From Roridomyces roridus (taxonomy: Eukaryota; Basidiomycota; Agaricomycetes; Agaricales; Mycenaceae), in assembly GCA_029378245.1 (NCBI GenBank), contig JARKIF010000004.1:124001-188000 (forward strand): a stretch of 64,000 nucleotides of DNA, written 5' to 3'. Both the position numbers and the translations under genes were made by a program. A model generated the notes under the pieces. That model did no database searches. It was not told where the DNA came from and saw only the letters and a list, made by a program, of their open reading frames with translations. Position 1 is the stretch's first letter. Every line of letters starts with the position of its first letter. Of this stretch, positions 52,701 through 64,000 are shown piece by piece.

Positions 52701-55700
52701 TGTGGAGGGGGATAATCTCAGCTTTGGGGCCATCTCGGCTGCGTTGTGTTCTGCGCCGATTGCGCGTTTGGAGAAGGTGTGGAGGCGGGTCGAGGCAGCT
52801 GCGAGGGTGGCTGTGGAGGGATGGGCGAGGCTGTTGGCGGAAGGAGAGGGTCCAAGTGGTGAGGGACGGCTGACGTTGTGGGGAGGAGACGTCAGGGAAC
52901 GGCTGCGAGTTGAGGTCGATGCTGCCCGTGGAGTGGAGGTTGATGGCACGGAGCAGACGTTCCATGTCGGTCCCATGGAGCGTGCCCGGGATGTATTCGA
53001 GGATTTCCGTAGGGAGTTTCTGCTTTGTCCGAGGCGGGGATCGATCCTCGAGGATGAGGGAGAAGATGTCAAACTTTTGGTCGGGTTTTGGAGAGCCCGG
53101 TGTGTGGAGGGCGCGGGCGGGGCTTTCGCGGCTTTCGTTCGGTAAATTGACATGCTGCATTCACTTCCTTCCGCTTACCCTCCATCCTTCAGGGTCGATC
53201 AATTCATGGCGCTTTCGCTCGCTTCCGAACCGCGAAGGAAGGGCCTCTTTGAACCGCACTACTGGACGCGCGCGGGCAGTGCGGCACCATACTCTTCGCT
53301 CCTCCCACTTCTCTTTCCGGAAGTTCTCCCTTCCACCGCGCTCGTGGACCGCGCACAACTTCTTCGAGGACGAGTCGATAGCGATGGAGAGGCGCGTGTA
53401 CGTCGCTTGGAGCCCACACAACAACAGCTGCCTCGGACAGGCCTCCTTGCGGGTCTCGAGCAGATGGGGAACGGCACTATCATTCCCGTGGCCAATGGCG
53501 AGGGCTTGCTGAGCGTATGGCAAGGCACGGGAGACTCGACAGCCAGCTCCCGTCCTTCATCCCGGATTCCTTCACGGCCTCCGAGCTCAGTTGTCGGGGA
53601 TAGTTTCAGTGTGGAAGGTTCCATCAGCCGCGCCCCGTCCGTACGAGTCAAGACAGGCTCTTCCGCGGGTCTCGATAGGAAGACAAGTCTGGCCCGTCGC
53701 AGCTCGCTACCGTCACCTGCACAACGTCGTGCATTTATCGCGGCCGAGCCGTCATCCGAGCCGCCGCTGCGGGTGCGCGTTGTCGCAGGAACACTCAATT
53801 GGCTTGTGGACATACTGGCCCACGGGTTACAAGGCGTCTCGGTTTCCATCACTGACGATAACGGGGAGATGTCGCTGAGGGAGGGCAGGACACGTGAGCT
53901 CGTCATTGACAAGACGGAGTTTACGAAACTTTGGTGGAACGTCTTTCGCAGTCTGGTGACGCCTATGGTGTTCTTCGAGTTGCTGCGCAAGATGTACCTC
54001 CAGACGCGGCCGCGAGGCGCTGTTCCCTCTGTTGCCGAGTTCCTCTACGTCGCTGGAAGTCGCACGGAGGTCTTGGATACCATTGAGACGTGGATCATAC
54101 GAGGCGGTGGTGCACAAGACATGCTCGATGATTCGCAGTTGTTCTCCGCAGTGCGCGCGTTCTTGAAAGACTCGATCGACCACGCCATTCCGTCTTCGCC
54201 CAATGCCTCTGATCCTTCGGTCGAGCAAGCCTGGAGCACGTTGGCAGAGGTGCGCGCGAGGTTAAGGCGGACATTCGAGTCCCAAACCATGCGGCCGCCT
54301 GCTCCCTTTACGACGCTGACCCCGCCTGCGGCTTCTGCAAGTGGTCAGCGGCCGAAGAATCAGTCTCGGGAGCCACCTGATATTGATCGTATCGACCCCG
54401 AGGAGCTCGTTGACAATCTTGACGCTATGGCGTACGCGGCTTTCAGCAACGTTACAGAGGAGGTGCGTCGTCTTTTGGTCTATTTCAGCCTCCTCTGATC
54501 TTTTTCCAGGACCTCTTTGTCACTTCCGATCTTCTTGAAGTACAGACGGCAGACCGCATTGGGTGGTTCCTCCCCTTTGCGCCCAGCGAGGAGTCTGTCG
54601 AAGTGCAGAACATGTACTCGTATCTGCAGGAGATCGAGCCTTCGCCACTTATCAGCGAGTCGCAGGACTCGTTGTACCGATTGTTACCTCCTGGTATCCG
54701 GAGCTGTATACGCGCCTATGTCATTCTTCGCAAGTGGACGATTGCGCAGCTCGTCGCTCCTCGGCTGGGTCTTCGAGCCAGACAATCGCGCATGGAGCTC
54801 ATACTTCGCGCGATTGAGGTTACTCGGCTGCGAAACATGTCCAGAACGAAGCCTCCGTCCATCGTCGACGATCCCTGTGCGCGTTCCTTCGTGGAGGCTG
54901 TGCTTACTAGTGCCGTAATCAGCGTCGAGAGTCGGATGCACCATCGACCATGGCAGAATATCGCTGGTACCCGTGGAGCTCAGTGTGATTCGCTCGTGTC
55001 GCTTCTCAGCGTACATTCTACGCAGTCGGTCGTTTCGAGAGAGCTTACCCTCGATGTGGGGTGGTTCTTGGAGCGGCTGCTGGAGGTCATTGCGGCGCCT
55101 GACGTTATTGAATCGCCAGGGGCGCAGCCGGAGGCACACAATCTCATCAACTTTGACAAACGGAGGCAAGTCTCTTGTCTGCTCGTTTATTCAGAACTAA
55201 TCTCTTGACTAGGCATCTGTGTCACCTCATTCTCGGCGTGCACAAGGGTTCTCATCGCGAAGACAACACTCGCCGGGCGTTTGAGCGTTTGAATAACATC
55301 GAGAAGGGGGTGTGGCAGCTCCAATTCGACCACCGGAGCATCAAGGACGAGGCTCAGCGAGAAGGGGCATCGGGTCCGGGTAGCTCACCTGCTGCGACCC
55401 GGCGGACTGTGCGGCCGTTCCAGAGGATTGTGACCGCGCAGATCGAGAAGAACCGGCGCGATCGCACGATTCGTTCTCGTCTGCACAAGGAGCGCGTCCA
55501 AGAGCAGACCAAGAACGAGAAGCGTGAGGACCTCATGAACAAGGCCATGCGCAAACCGGCGACGCCGCAGCAGCAGAAGCATCAACGGGGCAAGAAGAGT
55601 ATGTCGTCGGCGTTCATGCAGTTCATGCGCCCGATTTCAAGCGCTTTTGGGAACGAAATCCTGCACTCGCCTGGCGTGAAGCGGACTGCGGAGGAGCTGG

Positions 55701-57089
55701 ACTTTGTTCCCACCGGGAAGCCTACGCTCACGGTGTCTCTCGTCGAAGCCCGAATCATGCAGTTCATCAACAACGATCGGGCTTTTGTCTTCCAGCTCGA
55801 TACGGAGGATGGCGGGCACTACATTCTCCAAGCGGTCAACAAGCGGGAGATGACGAGATGGCTCGATACCATCAACCGTGTCACTCAGACGACGGCGCGG
55901 CGGCGACTGACCTACCTGGGCCCCAAGCCGCAGCTTGCGGACCATCTGCACGACGGGACGATGGCTACATCGCGTGATCCTTCTGCTGGTATGTCTCTCT
56001 TCTGGATCGTAGACGTGCTCTGATGTGTTCCAGTCTTTGGTGTTGACCTTAATGTCCTTTTACGACGCGAGGTGGGAAGCGACGACATTCCCGCGGGCAC
56101 TCTTCCTTCGATTATCGAGCGTTGTTTATCGGAAATCGAAGACCGGGGTTTGATGGAGGTCGGAATATGTAAGTGCCTCTCCGGGGTCCTTGCTCTCTCC
56201 TCACTCGTTTGCAGATCGTCTCGCTGGCGCGACTTCCGTCATCAACGCCCTCAAGGAAGCCTTTAATCGAGGTATGTTCTTCATCTTTACCTGTGAATCG
56301 GTCCTGAATCTTCTTAGGCGAGGACCCACTGGACACGACAACGGATATACATGCAGTGTGCGACCTCATCAAGTCCTGGTTCCGTGTCCTTCCCGAGCCA
56401 CTCTTCCCCTCCGCCGACTACCACGCTGTGATTGAGACGAGCCGTTAGTATTCGCCGTGGATCGTTTCTGTGTTCTGACGAATCCGGGTAGATATCGAGA
56501 ACCTGGAGGAACGTCTAGCTGCCATCCGCACCGTCGTGTATGGTCTCCCGCGTCCCAACTTTGATCTCCTCAAGCGTGTCGCGGAGCACCTGGATCGGTA
56601 CGCCAAGTCTGTCGTGACCAGAATCCCGCTGAATGAGTTTTAGGGTCGCCGATTTCGAGGAGTACAATCAAATGACCGTCGAGGGACTCGCGATCGTCTT
56701 TAGCCCGAACCTGCTCCGCGCGCCCCAGGAGAACTTTGCCATGATTCTTGCGAATATGGGGCACACTCACAAACTGGTCAAGGCCATGATCACTCATGTA
56801 AGCCTCGATTTCCTCTAATGGAAGCCTGACACTGACGATGTGATTCTAGTTCCACGTCATCTTTGGCGAGACCGAGGTGGATGCTGAGGGTGAGGGAGAG
56901 GAGGGCGAAGAGGAGGGCGAAGAGGTCGCCGAGGATGGGGAGGACGAGCCGCCGTTCCACATGGACGATCCCACGCCGCTTGAAGATGTGGCCGAGGACG
57001 ATGAAGAGTTTGTGGTCGACTTGCCGCCAGTCATTACCGCCCCGCTCGACCACAGTCCGTTGGAGTTCACTTTCAACTTGACACCATAG
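49764..57089 (+). CDS. bem2: Bem2-like Rho GTPase-activating protein (RasGEF-like, PH-like, RhoGAP)
   Basis: Thirteen exons join in frame to about 2,158 residues: 49764-50059, 50386-51161, 51212-51388, 51434-53141, 53193-54462, 54510-55165, 55213-55988, 56034-56168, 56215-56271, 56318-56443, 56492-56597, 56644-56797 and 56850-57089. The first 600 residues are disordered Ser/Pro-rich sequence. A middle region (VDQFMALSLASEPRRK, ELTLDVGWFLERLL, CHLILGVHKGS) looks like a degenerate RasGEF N/C module; a PH-like segment follows around exon 7 (FVFQLDTEDGGHYILQAVNK). The RhoGAP domain spans about 1885-2070, with the arginine finger in GIYRLAG (Arg1933) and IKSWFRVLPEPLF. The acidic tail ends FTFNLTP. 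This order matches yeast Bem2, which switches off Rho1/Cdc42-type GTPases in polarity and budding. Intron 1 is long (326 bases) and intron 6 uses a GC donor. Confidence 0.88.
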
Positions 57090-57375
57090 TGTGCTTTCCT
57101 TTCCTTAATTTTTTTCACACACGGATTTCGTTGCACACACTTTTTTCCTCTGTACTATTTACCCATTTTTGCACGACATACCCTCGCACGATTTCCGTTC
57201 TTTTCCTATAGTCTTTTGTAGTTATTCCATTGCATGTATTATTATCTTAGTTTCGCGTTAATGGGACCACTTGCTTGGAGAATTGAATGGGATGATCGCA
57301 TACACTGAAGAAAGCGAGTGAGGTAGAATCAAATATACGCCGAGACGAGATGTGCTCCAAAGCTCCCTCTTCGTC
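57090..57375. other. 3' flank of the Bem2-like gene and upstream of tRNA-Ala
   Basis: T-rich 3' untranslated sequence with no coding signal. Confidence 0.4.
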
Positions 57376-57473
57376 GGGCACATGGTGTAGTTGGTTATCA
57401 CGCTCGCTTAGCAGTACACGGTCACGTGACTTGGGAATGCGAGAGGTGTTGGGTTCAATTCCCAATGTGTCCA
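57376..57473 (+). tRNA. tRNA-Ala (anticodon AGC) with a 24-base intron
   Basis: The acceptor stem GGGCACA pairs with TGTGTCC at 57466-57472, with discriminator A. The D arm contains the A box region GGTGTAGTTGG. The anticodon stem CTCGC (57403-57407) pairs with GCGAG (57439-57443). The loop TTAGCA has anticodon AGC at 57410-57412, and an intron at 57414-57437 starts after position 37, the standard place. The T arm has GGGTTCAATTCCC as B box. The sequence closely parallels fungal tRNA-Ala(AGC) (CGCTCxCTTAGCA..GxGAGAGGT). It is followed by a T6 terminator. Confidence 0.9.
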
Positions 57474-57482
57474 TTGTTTTTT
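57474..57482 (+). terminator. Pol III terminator of tRNA-Ala
   Basis: Directly after the tRNA the sequence reads TTGTTTTTT; the T6 run fits RNA polymerase III termination. Confidence 0.75.
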
Positions 57483-57499
57483 GGCTTCTGTGGCCACAC

Positions 57500-58730
57500 C
57501 TTTTCGCTCTTAAACTCTTCGCATTCCGTCATTCAGGTAGACACAAATTTGAATGGCCCTTGATGAGCTACGGCATTCCTTGCAGCCGAATCGAAGGGCC
57601 TGGAGGGTAAAGTCTTTGAATATGAACGGCGATTTCGAACCGACGGAGTTCCAAGTTCCAACGAGCTCCTGGCTTAGTCTCAAGTGCTCGAGCGCCACAT
57701 TGGCAATAGTACTGAGGAGACAATCGCGGCGAAAATTCATACGGAGTCGGTATCAGGTGAGCAACTTCACAATTGAAATCAACGTCGCGGAGAAAGAATA
57801 AATATTGAACTTGGTGCATAGAGTCTGCGCGCCGATACGAGTCAACTCCTAGGTAGAATACTTAGCACCTGCTGCAAACCTGCTGATGCCCAATACCTCT
57901 TAGATTAGTCAACAGAAAATGAGTACCTCCAATTAACCGCTTGGACGTCGAATGCATCGTGGTCTTCAAAAGACGGGAAAAGGAAAATTTCGGCAAGTTC
58001 ATAGCTCCAACAAATCTCGAAGCCGAGTCGAACGGCGGCAAGCTGAGATGGAACCCTCGGTCGGCCAACTAATGTATGTACTTGGCTTGTTCTGTACCCA
58101 TCGTATGCGCGAGGGTGTTATGACACATTAATGCGTCTAGCCACCGTACTTGTTATCACTTATCTGGGTCAACAGCTACTTGGGAAATCCAGTAGTGCTG
58201 CCGTACTTGCTATATTTGCACCGGCGCCCAGCAGTCCGATACAGGGTCGCGACTATCAGACTGTTCGACCAACAAAAAGCTGAGCGCGGACCATGTGTGT
58301 CGCAAACGAGCAACCCCCGAATCGAACAGGGCTATCCACGTGGAAGCTGAACTGGGGAGGATCTTATATTAGCTCTTAGTCCTGTGCTGTCTCGTTGTGG
58401 ACACAGACGCCTTTACCTCTGGGGTAGAATTCGACAAAAACACATTGGTGGCCAATTTCGCAGTAACGAACCTCGAATCGATTATCGAACAAGGATATCA
58501 CGATTCACGCCTGGGGTCTTCAGCGTTGAGTGCGAATAAGTACTAACAATTACACACCGCTCTTCTCAATATCTAAGTAGATGTATTCCGGACTTCGTAT
58601 ATATTATGGCAGTCAACCAACAGGATCTCTGACTCGTAACGATACTCACGACAGTCAAACGCCCGACAGGTCTCTTGACCTGAACACCTGATCGTACTGC
58701 ATAGCTTGATTGGCAAGCCGGAAATAAACA
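57500..58730. other. Intergenic with tRNA-like motifs, no protein gene seen
   Basis: B-box-like CCGAATCGAA/CCGAGTCGAAC motifs on the minus strand lie at 57586, 58023 and 58317. No open frame shows a domain. Confidence 0.4.
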
Positions 58731-58825
58731 GCCATTTCACATGTCAACGATCAACACATGTGAATTGTACAAGACCCAGTCCACGACCACGCTCAGGAGA
58801 GATCCAAAGTGTACCTAGCGAAGCG

Positions 58826-59594
58826 TCAGCGAGATTCAGAAAGAAAGAGAGCTACACACAGAGTAGATACATTCGTCTGGTGCAAGTCGGAGATCGTCAG
58901 CGGAATCCCAAGGAATCCGTCGATAGTCAGCGCCCTACATCTCGTCAGCGGCCTTCATTTAACGGGTCAACCACGTACCGGATGTTGGTGTCAATCTCAA
59001 GCAAGTCGAGGAACCCAAGGGGTATGATGGCGAGCGAGGCGATCGCGCCTTGGGTGAGCAGCACATTGTCGATGACTCCCGTCTTGGCCTTGCCAAAGGG
59101 CGGGACGACGATGCCGGTGGAGAAGGTGTGGTTGAACGAGGCAAAGACAGTGCCGTTGATGCCCGCGGTGGAGGCCACGGTGTCGAGCGTGAGCTCGAAG
59201 GGAAGGGGGTTCTGGACTGTAGGCTGTGAGCGGACTTCGGAGATATAGACAAGGAACAAACGCACGTTCCACATCCACGCTGGCCCACACGCGTGTCAGA
59301 GGGGAATGATGAAGAAGAGCGTGTGTGGATGCTCACGAAACCAGGTTGGTGGTAAGAGAGTCAAGCTAATCGGATGATTCTGAGTATACAGGGCAGGATG
59401 CAGCGAAGACGCCTCACCGTGATCGTGGTGTTAATCTGAGTAACCAGACCGACGCCCAGGGCGTCGATGATCTCGCCCAAGAGGTTGCTAGGGCTCAGAG
59501 ACGCTGCGGACGCGGCAGTGAGCTCGGGCGCCGGAGCAGCGTTGACGAGGACCGTGACCAAGAGGCCAAAGAACAAGGAGCTGAAGCGAGCCAT
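58826..59594 (-). CDS. Secreted LEA/WHy-like protein
   Basis: ATG at 59592-59594 starts a signal peptide (MARFSSLFFGLLVTVLVNAAPAP). Exons at 59418-59594, 59337-59365 (29 bases), 59266-59279 (14 bases), 58979-59216 and from 58935 downwards join in frame: LVTQINTTIT, LDSLTTNLVSVDVELQNPLP, FELTLDTVASTAGINGTVFA, SFNHTFSTGIVVPPFGKAKT, GVIDNVLLTQGAIASLAIIP, and RALTIDGFLGIPLTI. An NPLPFELTLD..AGxNG.VxA pattern recalls the beta-sandwich LEA2/WHy fold seen in agaric secreted proteins. The 3' end is uncertain: reading through gives a stop at 58826-58828, while one more intron would extend it to about 58737. Role unknown; extracellular. Confidence 0.65.
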
Positions 59595-59639
59595 AGCGGT
59601 TACCAGGGGAGAGCGAGAAGAGCCACGACGGGGCACAAG

Positions 59640-60379
59640 GTGGGCGAGCCGTTTTTATATGGCAAGTGCTTGGCTGGCATTCATCCATCTTTTCACCACA
59701 CGTACCCCAGATCAGCTGACGCGGGGAAGCGCCGAAGCGGAGTCTGTGGTAGTCACCGAAGCTACGCCGGAACATGTGAAGAGCGGGCAGAAAACACAGG
59801 CAAGATGCAAAAGGATCTCCTGTGGGAGTTGGAAAAAATAGAGCGCCGGATGGAGGGACTGGTTGGTAGTGGTCGTGAGTGGTCGTGGTGGTCAGACTCA
59901 GAAGCGCGCTGCGACGTCATTGAGATCTGCCGCCATCATCGCTTCGTGGTGACAATCAATTAGCGGCGCACAGCGCAGGCTGCATACATAGGTGCAACTT
60001 GGGTGCAAGTGAATTATTTGAGGGGAAAACATATATCCTGGTTGAGTCTCGACGAGTATTAAGTATAAGTGGCCCGAATCGAACAGCACAGCTCAACATA
60101 TTCTGTGCTGAGTGGAATAATTTCAAGCCGGGAATATCACCGCAAAGCAGCATTTAACCCCAACAGAATAATTCCACAGACTCCCAAACTGTATTGAGGA
60201 CAGACTCAAAAAGTATGGTGGTCGCGCAGTTCAGTCCTCCAGACCCGGGACCGAGTCGAACGGTTAACGGCGTTCGAAATGGGGAACGCTAATGGATGAA
60301 CTCAACAGCCTGGGCTGCGAAAATGCAACAAATTTAGAGCGCAATCGAAGATTAAAATTACATTCAGGATTTAGTCTAT
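59640..60379. other. Intergenic with two tRNA-like motifs
   Basis: Motifs at 60073 and 60251 (minus strand). Around 60251 a hairpin GCGTTC..GAACGC lies upstream of the T-arm-like part, but no acceptor stem fits. No protein gene seen. Confidence 0.4.
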
Positions 60380-61232
60380 CTACCACTCAGACTCGCCCCC
60401 CTCCTTCGCAAACCGACCAGTCGGCCCATCCTTGTCCAAAAGCGCCCAAGGTAACAGAATCGCCGCAGCCTGTTCACTCGTCTTACCCCCCTCCGCGAAC
60501 CCATTTAACTTGGTCGTCGTGAACCCAGGCGTGGCGGTATTCACTCTAATTCCCTCCGCCTCGAGATCCTTGGCGAGCCCGACCGTGTACGAGTTGGCAG
60601 CAGCCTTGCTCGTGTTGTAGGCCACGAAATCATGCAAGAAATTCTTGGGGATTTGGGCCATCAACCCGTTGGATGCCATGTCTGAGGTGACGTTCAGGAT
60701 GACTGAGGGGGAGGAGGCGCTGTGGGCGGCGCGGATGAGGGGGAGGAAGGCAGTCGTCGTGCGGATTAGACCGAAGAGGTTGGTGGCCAAGGTGATTTCG
60801 AGGGCCTCGAAGTTGGGCTTGGAGGCGCTGTGGGGTTTGTTCATGCTGGCGGCGCCTTAGCACGGAGAATTATCAGAATTCATAGCGGCAGATACAAGGG
60901 AGTAAGACTCACCGGCATTGTTGACGAGCACGTCCAGCTTGCCCTCCGCCTTCTCGATCGTCGAGACGGCGGCCTTGATCGAGGTGTCGTCGGTGACATC
61001 AAGCTGAACAAACTTGACATCAAGGTTCTTCTCCTGCTTGAGTTTCGCGCTACACAAAATCCTCAGTCTCGTTTCGGGGAGGAGCAAGGCAAACGTACAC
61101 GGATTCGAGGCCCGCAGCCTCGCCACGCGACGCCAGATACACAGTGTGGCCCCTGGCAGCGAGGAGCTCGACGAGGCTGTAACCGATGCCGGTGTTGGAG
61201 CCGGTGACGAGGATGATTTTGCTGGTAGACAT
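60380..61232 (-). CDS. Short-chain dehydrogenase/reductase
   Basis: Three exons, 61099-61232, 60913-61049 and 60380-60855, join in frame to 248 residues. The N-terminus MSTSKIILVTGSNTGIGYSL holds the Rossmann TGxxxGIG motif (10-17). DVTDD marks the adenine-ring acidic region and NNAG is at 88-91. The active site has Ser148 (NVTSDMAS) and Tyr170-xxx-Lys174 (YNTSK), followed by PGFTTT. This is a classical SDR that uses NAD(H) or NADP(H) to oxidise alcohols or reduce carbonyls; substrate unknown. No targeting signal, so cytosolic. Length and motifs are normal for the family, and the gene looks intact. Confidence 0.88.
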
Positions 61233-61239
61233 TTGAGAG

Positions 61240-62700
61240 AGAGCGGGTTTCAATAACTGGGCATACATTCACCTGCGGGTTTGAGGGGCTTTTATACCAT
61301 GCCGCCCAACGGGAGAAAGTGGGTGAGTGGTTGATCGTCGGGGACAAGTGGGTAAATGATCGCGATCGTTCGGAACACTAGCCGCTGACTACAGGCGATT
61401 GACAAATCATGGGTGGCCCGCGAAAATGTTGAACTTTGGATGGCTCGAGATGGCTGGCTGATACTTTGATATGAGGCTCAAAAAATATGCTCAGGTGTGA
61501 ACGTTAACTAGTGCGCGAGGCCTGGATCGAACAGGAATATTAATCCATTCAAGCGCTGGCGCTCGGTCTGGGTTGCATACCTGTGAGTATGGGATCTGTG
61601 GCTGGATAATATTCACTCCCTCAGCTATCTTAAGCCGCGGACGACTGGACTCTGAGTCACGCAAGTGAATACTTACATAAGTGAATACTTACATAGAAAG
61701 CAACCATGGTCAAAATTTTCCTCTTACCTGCCCATCCCCGGCAGCCGAATCGAACGGCGCTCAAAGGTTGCTTTGACCGAGCGCCGACGGGACGACTGTG
61801 TTGGTATCATCAACCCTCCAGTTGAGTCCAGGACCCTAGCAAGGGCCTAACTTCCTCCGCTTCGTTGCGATGAGCCCGCGGAATCAAGCCACATACGACT
61901 TCAACCACCAGATCCGTGGACGTCTAGAGCAGCTAGAGAAGAAGGAGGAGGGCTCGGGGCTAGCCAACTCGAGGGGATCAACATGTTTCTTGCAATTTCT
62001 CCTTCAACCAAAGTTACTTCGGCTCTCCATCCAAGTAAGACCAGCAAGTACTCAAGTACATATGTTCACATTCAAAAGACCGAAGAAGAAAATTCGTCAA
62101 ATCAGAGTGCATCCCTGGAAGCCGAATCGAACGGCGTTCAAGGGGATTCGACTCCATGATCACTCGTCGAACTCGACGCGACCCACGGGGTTTTCAAACC
62201 CTCTGTATCCGAGTCTCAGAGCCTAGGAGAGGGACTCAATTTCCTCCTGAACAAAAAACCATTCACGATAGGCCACATCCACGCGGCGGCCACGCCTGAG
62301 ACAAGTTTTCACGGGCGCCCTGGGAAAATGGGGCATCGAAAACACTGCTTTCATGAATGTGCTCGACGAAAACTGTCAATCATTAGTCTGCGAGTCCTCA
62401 GGCTGAATTGAACAGGAATTGAAGATCTATGACACGAGAGCCGCACATCAGTATCGGATCTCGCACTTGATCCATGGTCATATGTATTTCAACCCAGGAA
62501 AAGAAAAAGAAAAATTCGTCCCAAAAGCTGACAGGCAACAAGAGTCGGAGACATTCCTCGAAACCCGAGTCGAACGGTTTGAGACTCTCAGATCCCGACT
62601 TGAGAGCGCGAAACTAGAGTAGCAGCAATGTTCTGCCAAAGAGCGCCGATGTTTGAAGACTTCAGCGTACTTGCCAGCAAGAAAACAAACCCTCTAACCC
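61240..62700. other. Intergenic with tRNA-like motifs, no gene seen
   Basis: It contains the motifs near 61521, 61744, 62121 and 62564 and a direct AGTGAATACTTACATA repeat at 61665-61695. No coding frame is supported. Confidence 0.45.
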
Positions 62701-62711
62701 CCCAAGCAGCA

Positions 62712-64000
62712 TCACATCTGCAGAACTGCGACGAACCCCTCGACGGTGAACCTCCCTCCAAGCGTCTCCCAATCATACCCCTCCTCCCTCTCCCTTCCTC
62801 TCGAAAAGAAATGCGCTTCCGAAATCATCCGCCACAGCGGAATAAGCCAGGAGTTCACAACCCTATCGATATCCGCCTCTACCTCCATCCTGGCGGCATT
62901 CCAGAACCATTTTGCATCAAGCAAAAATTCGCGGCGCTGGTCAACAAATTGTCGGTATTCGTACCGAGTGCGATCTTGCGGGAGGTTATAACGGGCATTG
63001 CTAAACCACTGTGTATGAATATGGGCACCGCTGGAACCTTTGCAGAGAGCCACCCAGACGAGGGCGTTGAACAGCGATTCAAGCGCGTGTCGTGGATGGA
63101 GGGTGTCTGGGGGTGGTGCGATATGCGGCGTGATTCGGTCGTAGGCAGCGAAGCGGAGAGAACGCGCTGCGTGTCGATGGAGGAGACGACCGGGAACGCA
63201 GTGTGTGATGGAGGTGGGCTCGTCGAGCAAGTCGAGGTCAAGAATGAAGCCGGTGTTGGGATCGTCGGTTTTGAAAAGCAGGCGGTCGGGGGTGAGAGCG
63301 GGAAAGCCTAGCATTGGGTCGTCGAATGCGACAATAGCTATCATCGTTCAGGAAACTAGGCATGAACATCGAGAATGACGCACCTTTGCCGATATCGACA
63401 ACCGCTTGCATGAGGTCAGTGGTATTGCTGCTACGAGCGAGAGATTGAAAGGCAGGCTTAAAGTCGAGCTCGTCGACAGCGGCCGGCGGCAGGGGAACGC
63501 GAAGCGCAGACCTGAGTTGAATCTCATCGCGCCCAGCTTCCTTCTCGATTTCCGCCATCACACTCTCGTAGGTGAGTCGACCATGGAGTGACGGAGCGGC
63601 ACCGGCCGCGATAGATCGTCTCTCGAGAAAGTACTCTTCCGTAACGGAGAGCCACAATGCCCGCGCCCAGGTAGTGTCTTCTACCAGGCACTTTGGTGTC
63701 TCCCATAGAAAGCTTCGCGTGGAGTTGATGTCGTAAAGATGGATGACGAGTATCTGCAACTCAAGATTACACTGCACAGACTGGGGAACTGAGACGAGGG
63801 AGCTTTCATTGTGAGGGAGAACAGCAGCGCCTCGCGGGCCTGCCGTACACGACCGCTGGTCGGCGAGGATAGGATCTGCCGGCTCAAACTCGTCGAGACT
63901 GACGAGGACACCATCTGGCTCCCACACGCGGCGAGGACATCGGAGGAAAATGGGAAAGGGAAAGCCACCCGAGAGGCTCTGCTCAGTTCGAAGATGGTAT
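62712..64000 (-). CDS. Fungal-type kinase (FunK1)-like protein, probable pseudokinase, 5' partial
   Basis: Exons 62712-63337 and 63384 to at least 63927 join in frame across a 46-base intron; the frame is open upstream without ATG, so the start is probably beyond the window. The N-terminal part reads VWEPDGVLVSLDEFEPADPI, VPQSVQCNLELQILVIHLYD and LSVTEEYFLERRS. The C-terminal part has LTPDRLLFKTDDPNTGFILD, then LDLLDEP, and RHALESLFNALVWVALCKGS, resembling the catalytic-loop, DFDLA and H(R)xDLESxFYVLxW blocks of FunK1 kinases. The HRD of the catalytic loop is absent and the DFD is DLD, so kinase activity is doubtful. Family assignment is by pattern only. Confidence 0.5.

Larger units (their letters stand above)
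57586..62577 (-). repeat. Dispersed tRNA T-arm-like motifs, nine copies on one strand
   Basis: Complement of GTTCGA(T/C)TCGG occurs near 57586, 58023, 58317, 60073, 60251, 61521, 61744, 62121 and 62564, all on the minus strand. Flanking stems pair with different bases: GCCG/CGGC at 61744 and 62121, ACCG/CGGT at 60251, AACC/GGTT at 62564. Several are followed by a (G)GAATG- or GGGATG-like end. This fits a degraded tRNA-derived SINE family; full cloverleaves were not found. Genes at 58.8-61.2 kb lie between the copies. Confidence 0.5.

Noticed and set aside
1..64000. CRISPR arrays, bacterial operons, rRNA genes, biosynthetic gene cluster
   Set aside because: No regularly spaced identical direct repeats with unique spacers, no ribosome binding sites, no rRNA sequence. 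The acyltransferase, SDR and regulator are far apart and show no shared pathway logic.

Overview
The window looks like nuclear DNA of a basidiomycete fungus, most likely Agaricomycetes. Protein genes are broken by many short GT-AG introns (mostly 45-60 bases). There are F-box proteins of the agaric type, a Zn2Cys6 regulator, an ABCC transporter and a Bem2-like RhoGAP. The repeats include a Ty3/gypsy chromovirus, non-autonomous DNA transposons and tRNA-derived SINEs. All identifications come from reading the sequence; no database search was run.

Layout. 1-5722: 3' part of a Ty3/gypsy chromovirus (gag, pol, chromodomain, 3' LTR); its 5' LTR lies outside the window. 5723-17900: gene-poor and repeat-rich. 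It holds a divergent SINE pair, two broken copies of a Ubc1-type E2 gene, a 3.64-kb palindromic transposon (8997-12636) with 1,024-base inverted arms and an 8-base target duplication, a fragment of a transposon protein, a 452-base MITE and a tandem array of tRNA T-arm-like motifs. 18000-25060: a small secreted protein, an acyltransferase, a one-pass membrane protein, another MITE with five copies of one decamer, and a six-exon Zn2Cys6 transcription factor. 25060-33900: an F-box gene split by a TA-flanked MITE, remnants of a membrane protein gene, a large acidic disordered protein and a second F-box gene. 35380-39260: a cytochrome b561 protein, a SINE cluster with a nested MITE, and a proline-rich protein. 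39667-46263: an ABCC full transporter with an in-frame stop; a relic of its 3' end lies at 48.5 kb, with a degraded F-box/LRR-type gene between them. 49764-57089: a 13-exon Bem2-like gene encoding about 2,158 residues. 57376-64000: a tRNA-Ala(AGC) with an intron, a secreted LEA-like protein, a short-chain dehydrogenase, many tRNA-like motifs and the 3' part of a fungal-kinase-like gene.

The genes do not form an obvious metabolic cluster. The intact-looking cellular genes are housekeeping or regulatory (Bem2-like RhoGAP, tRNA-Ala, SDR, acyltransferase, cytochrome b561). The most informative material is the nested repeat history. Two insertions can be dated relative to their hosts because the pre-insertion site is readable: one in the F-box gene at 25.7 kb, one in a SINE at 36.9 kb. 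The large palindromic element has arms that read as identical over every stretch compared, which suggests recent activity or gene conversion.
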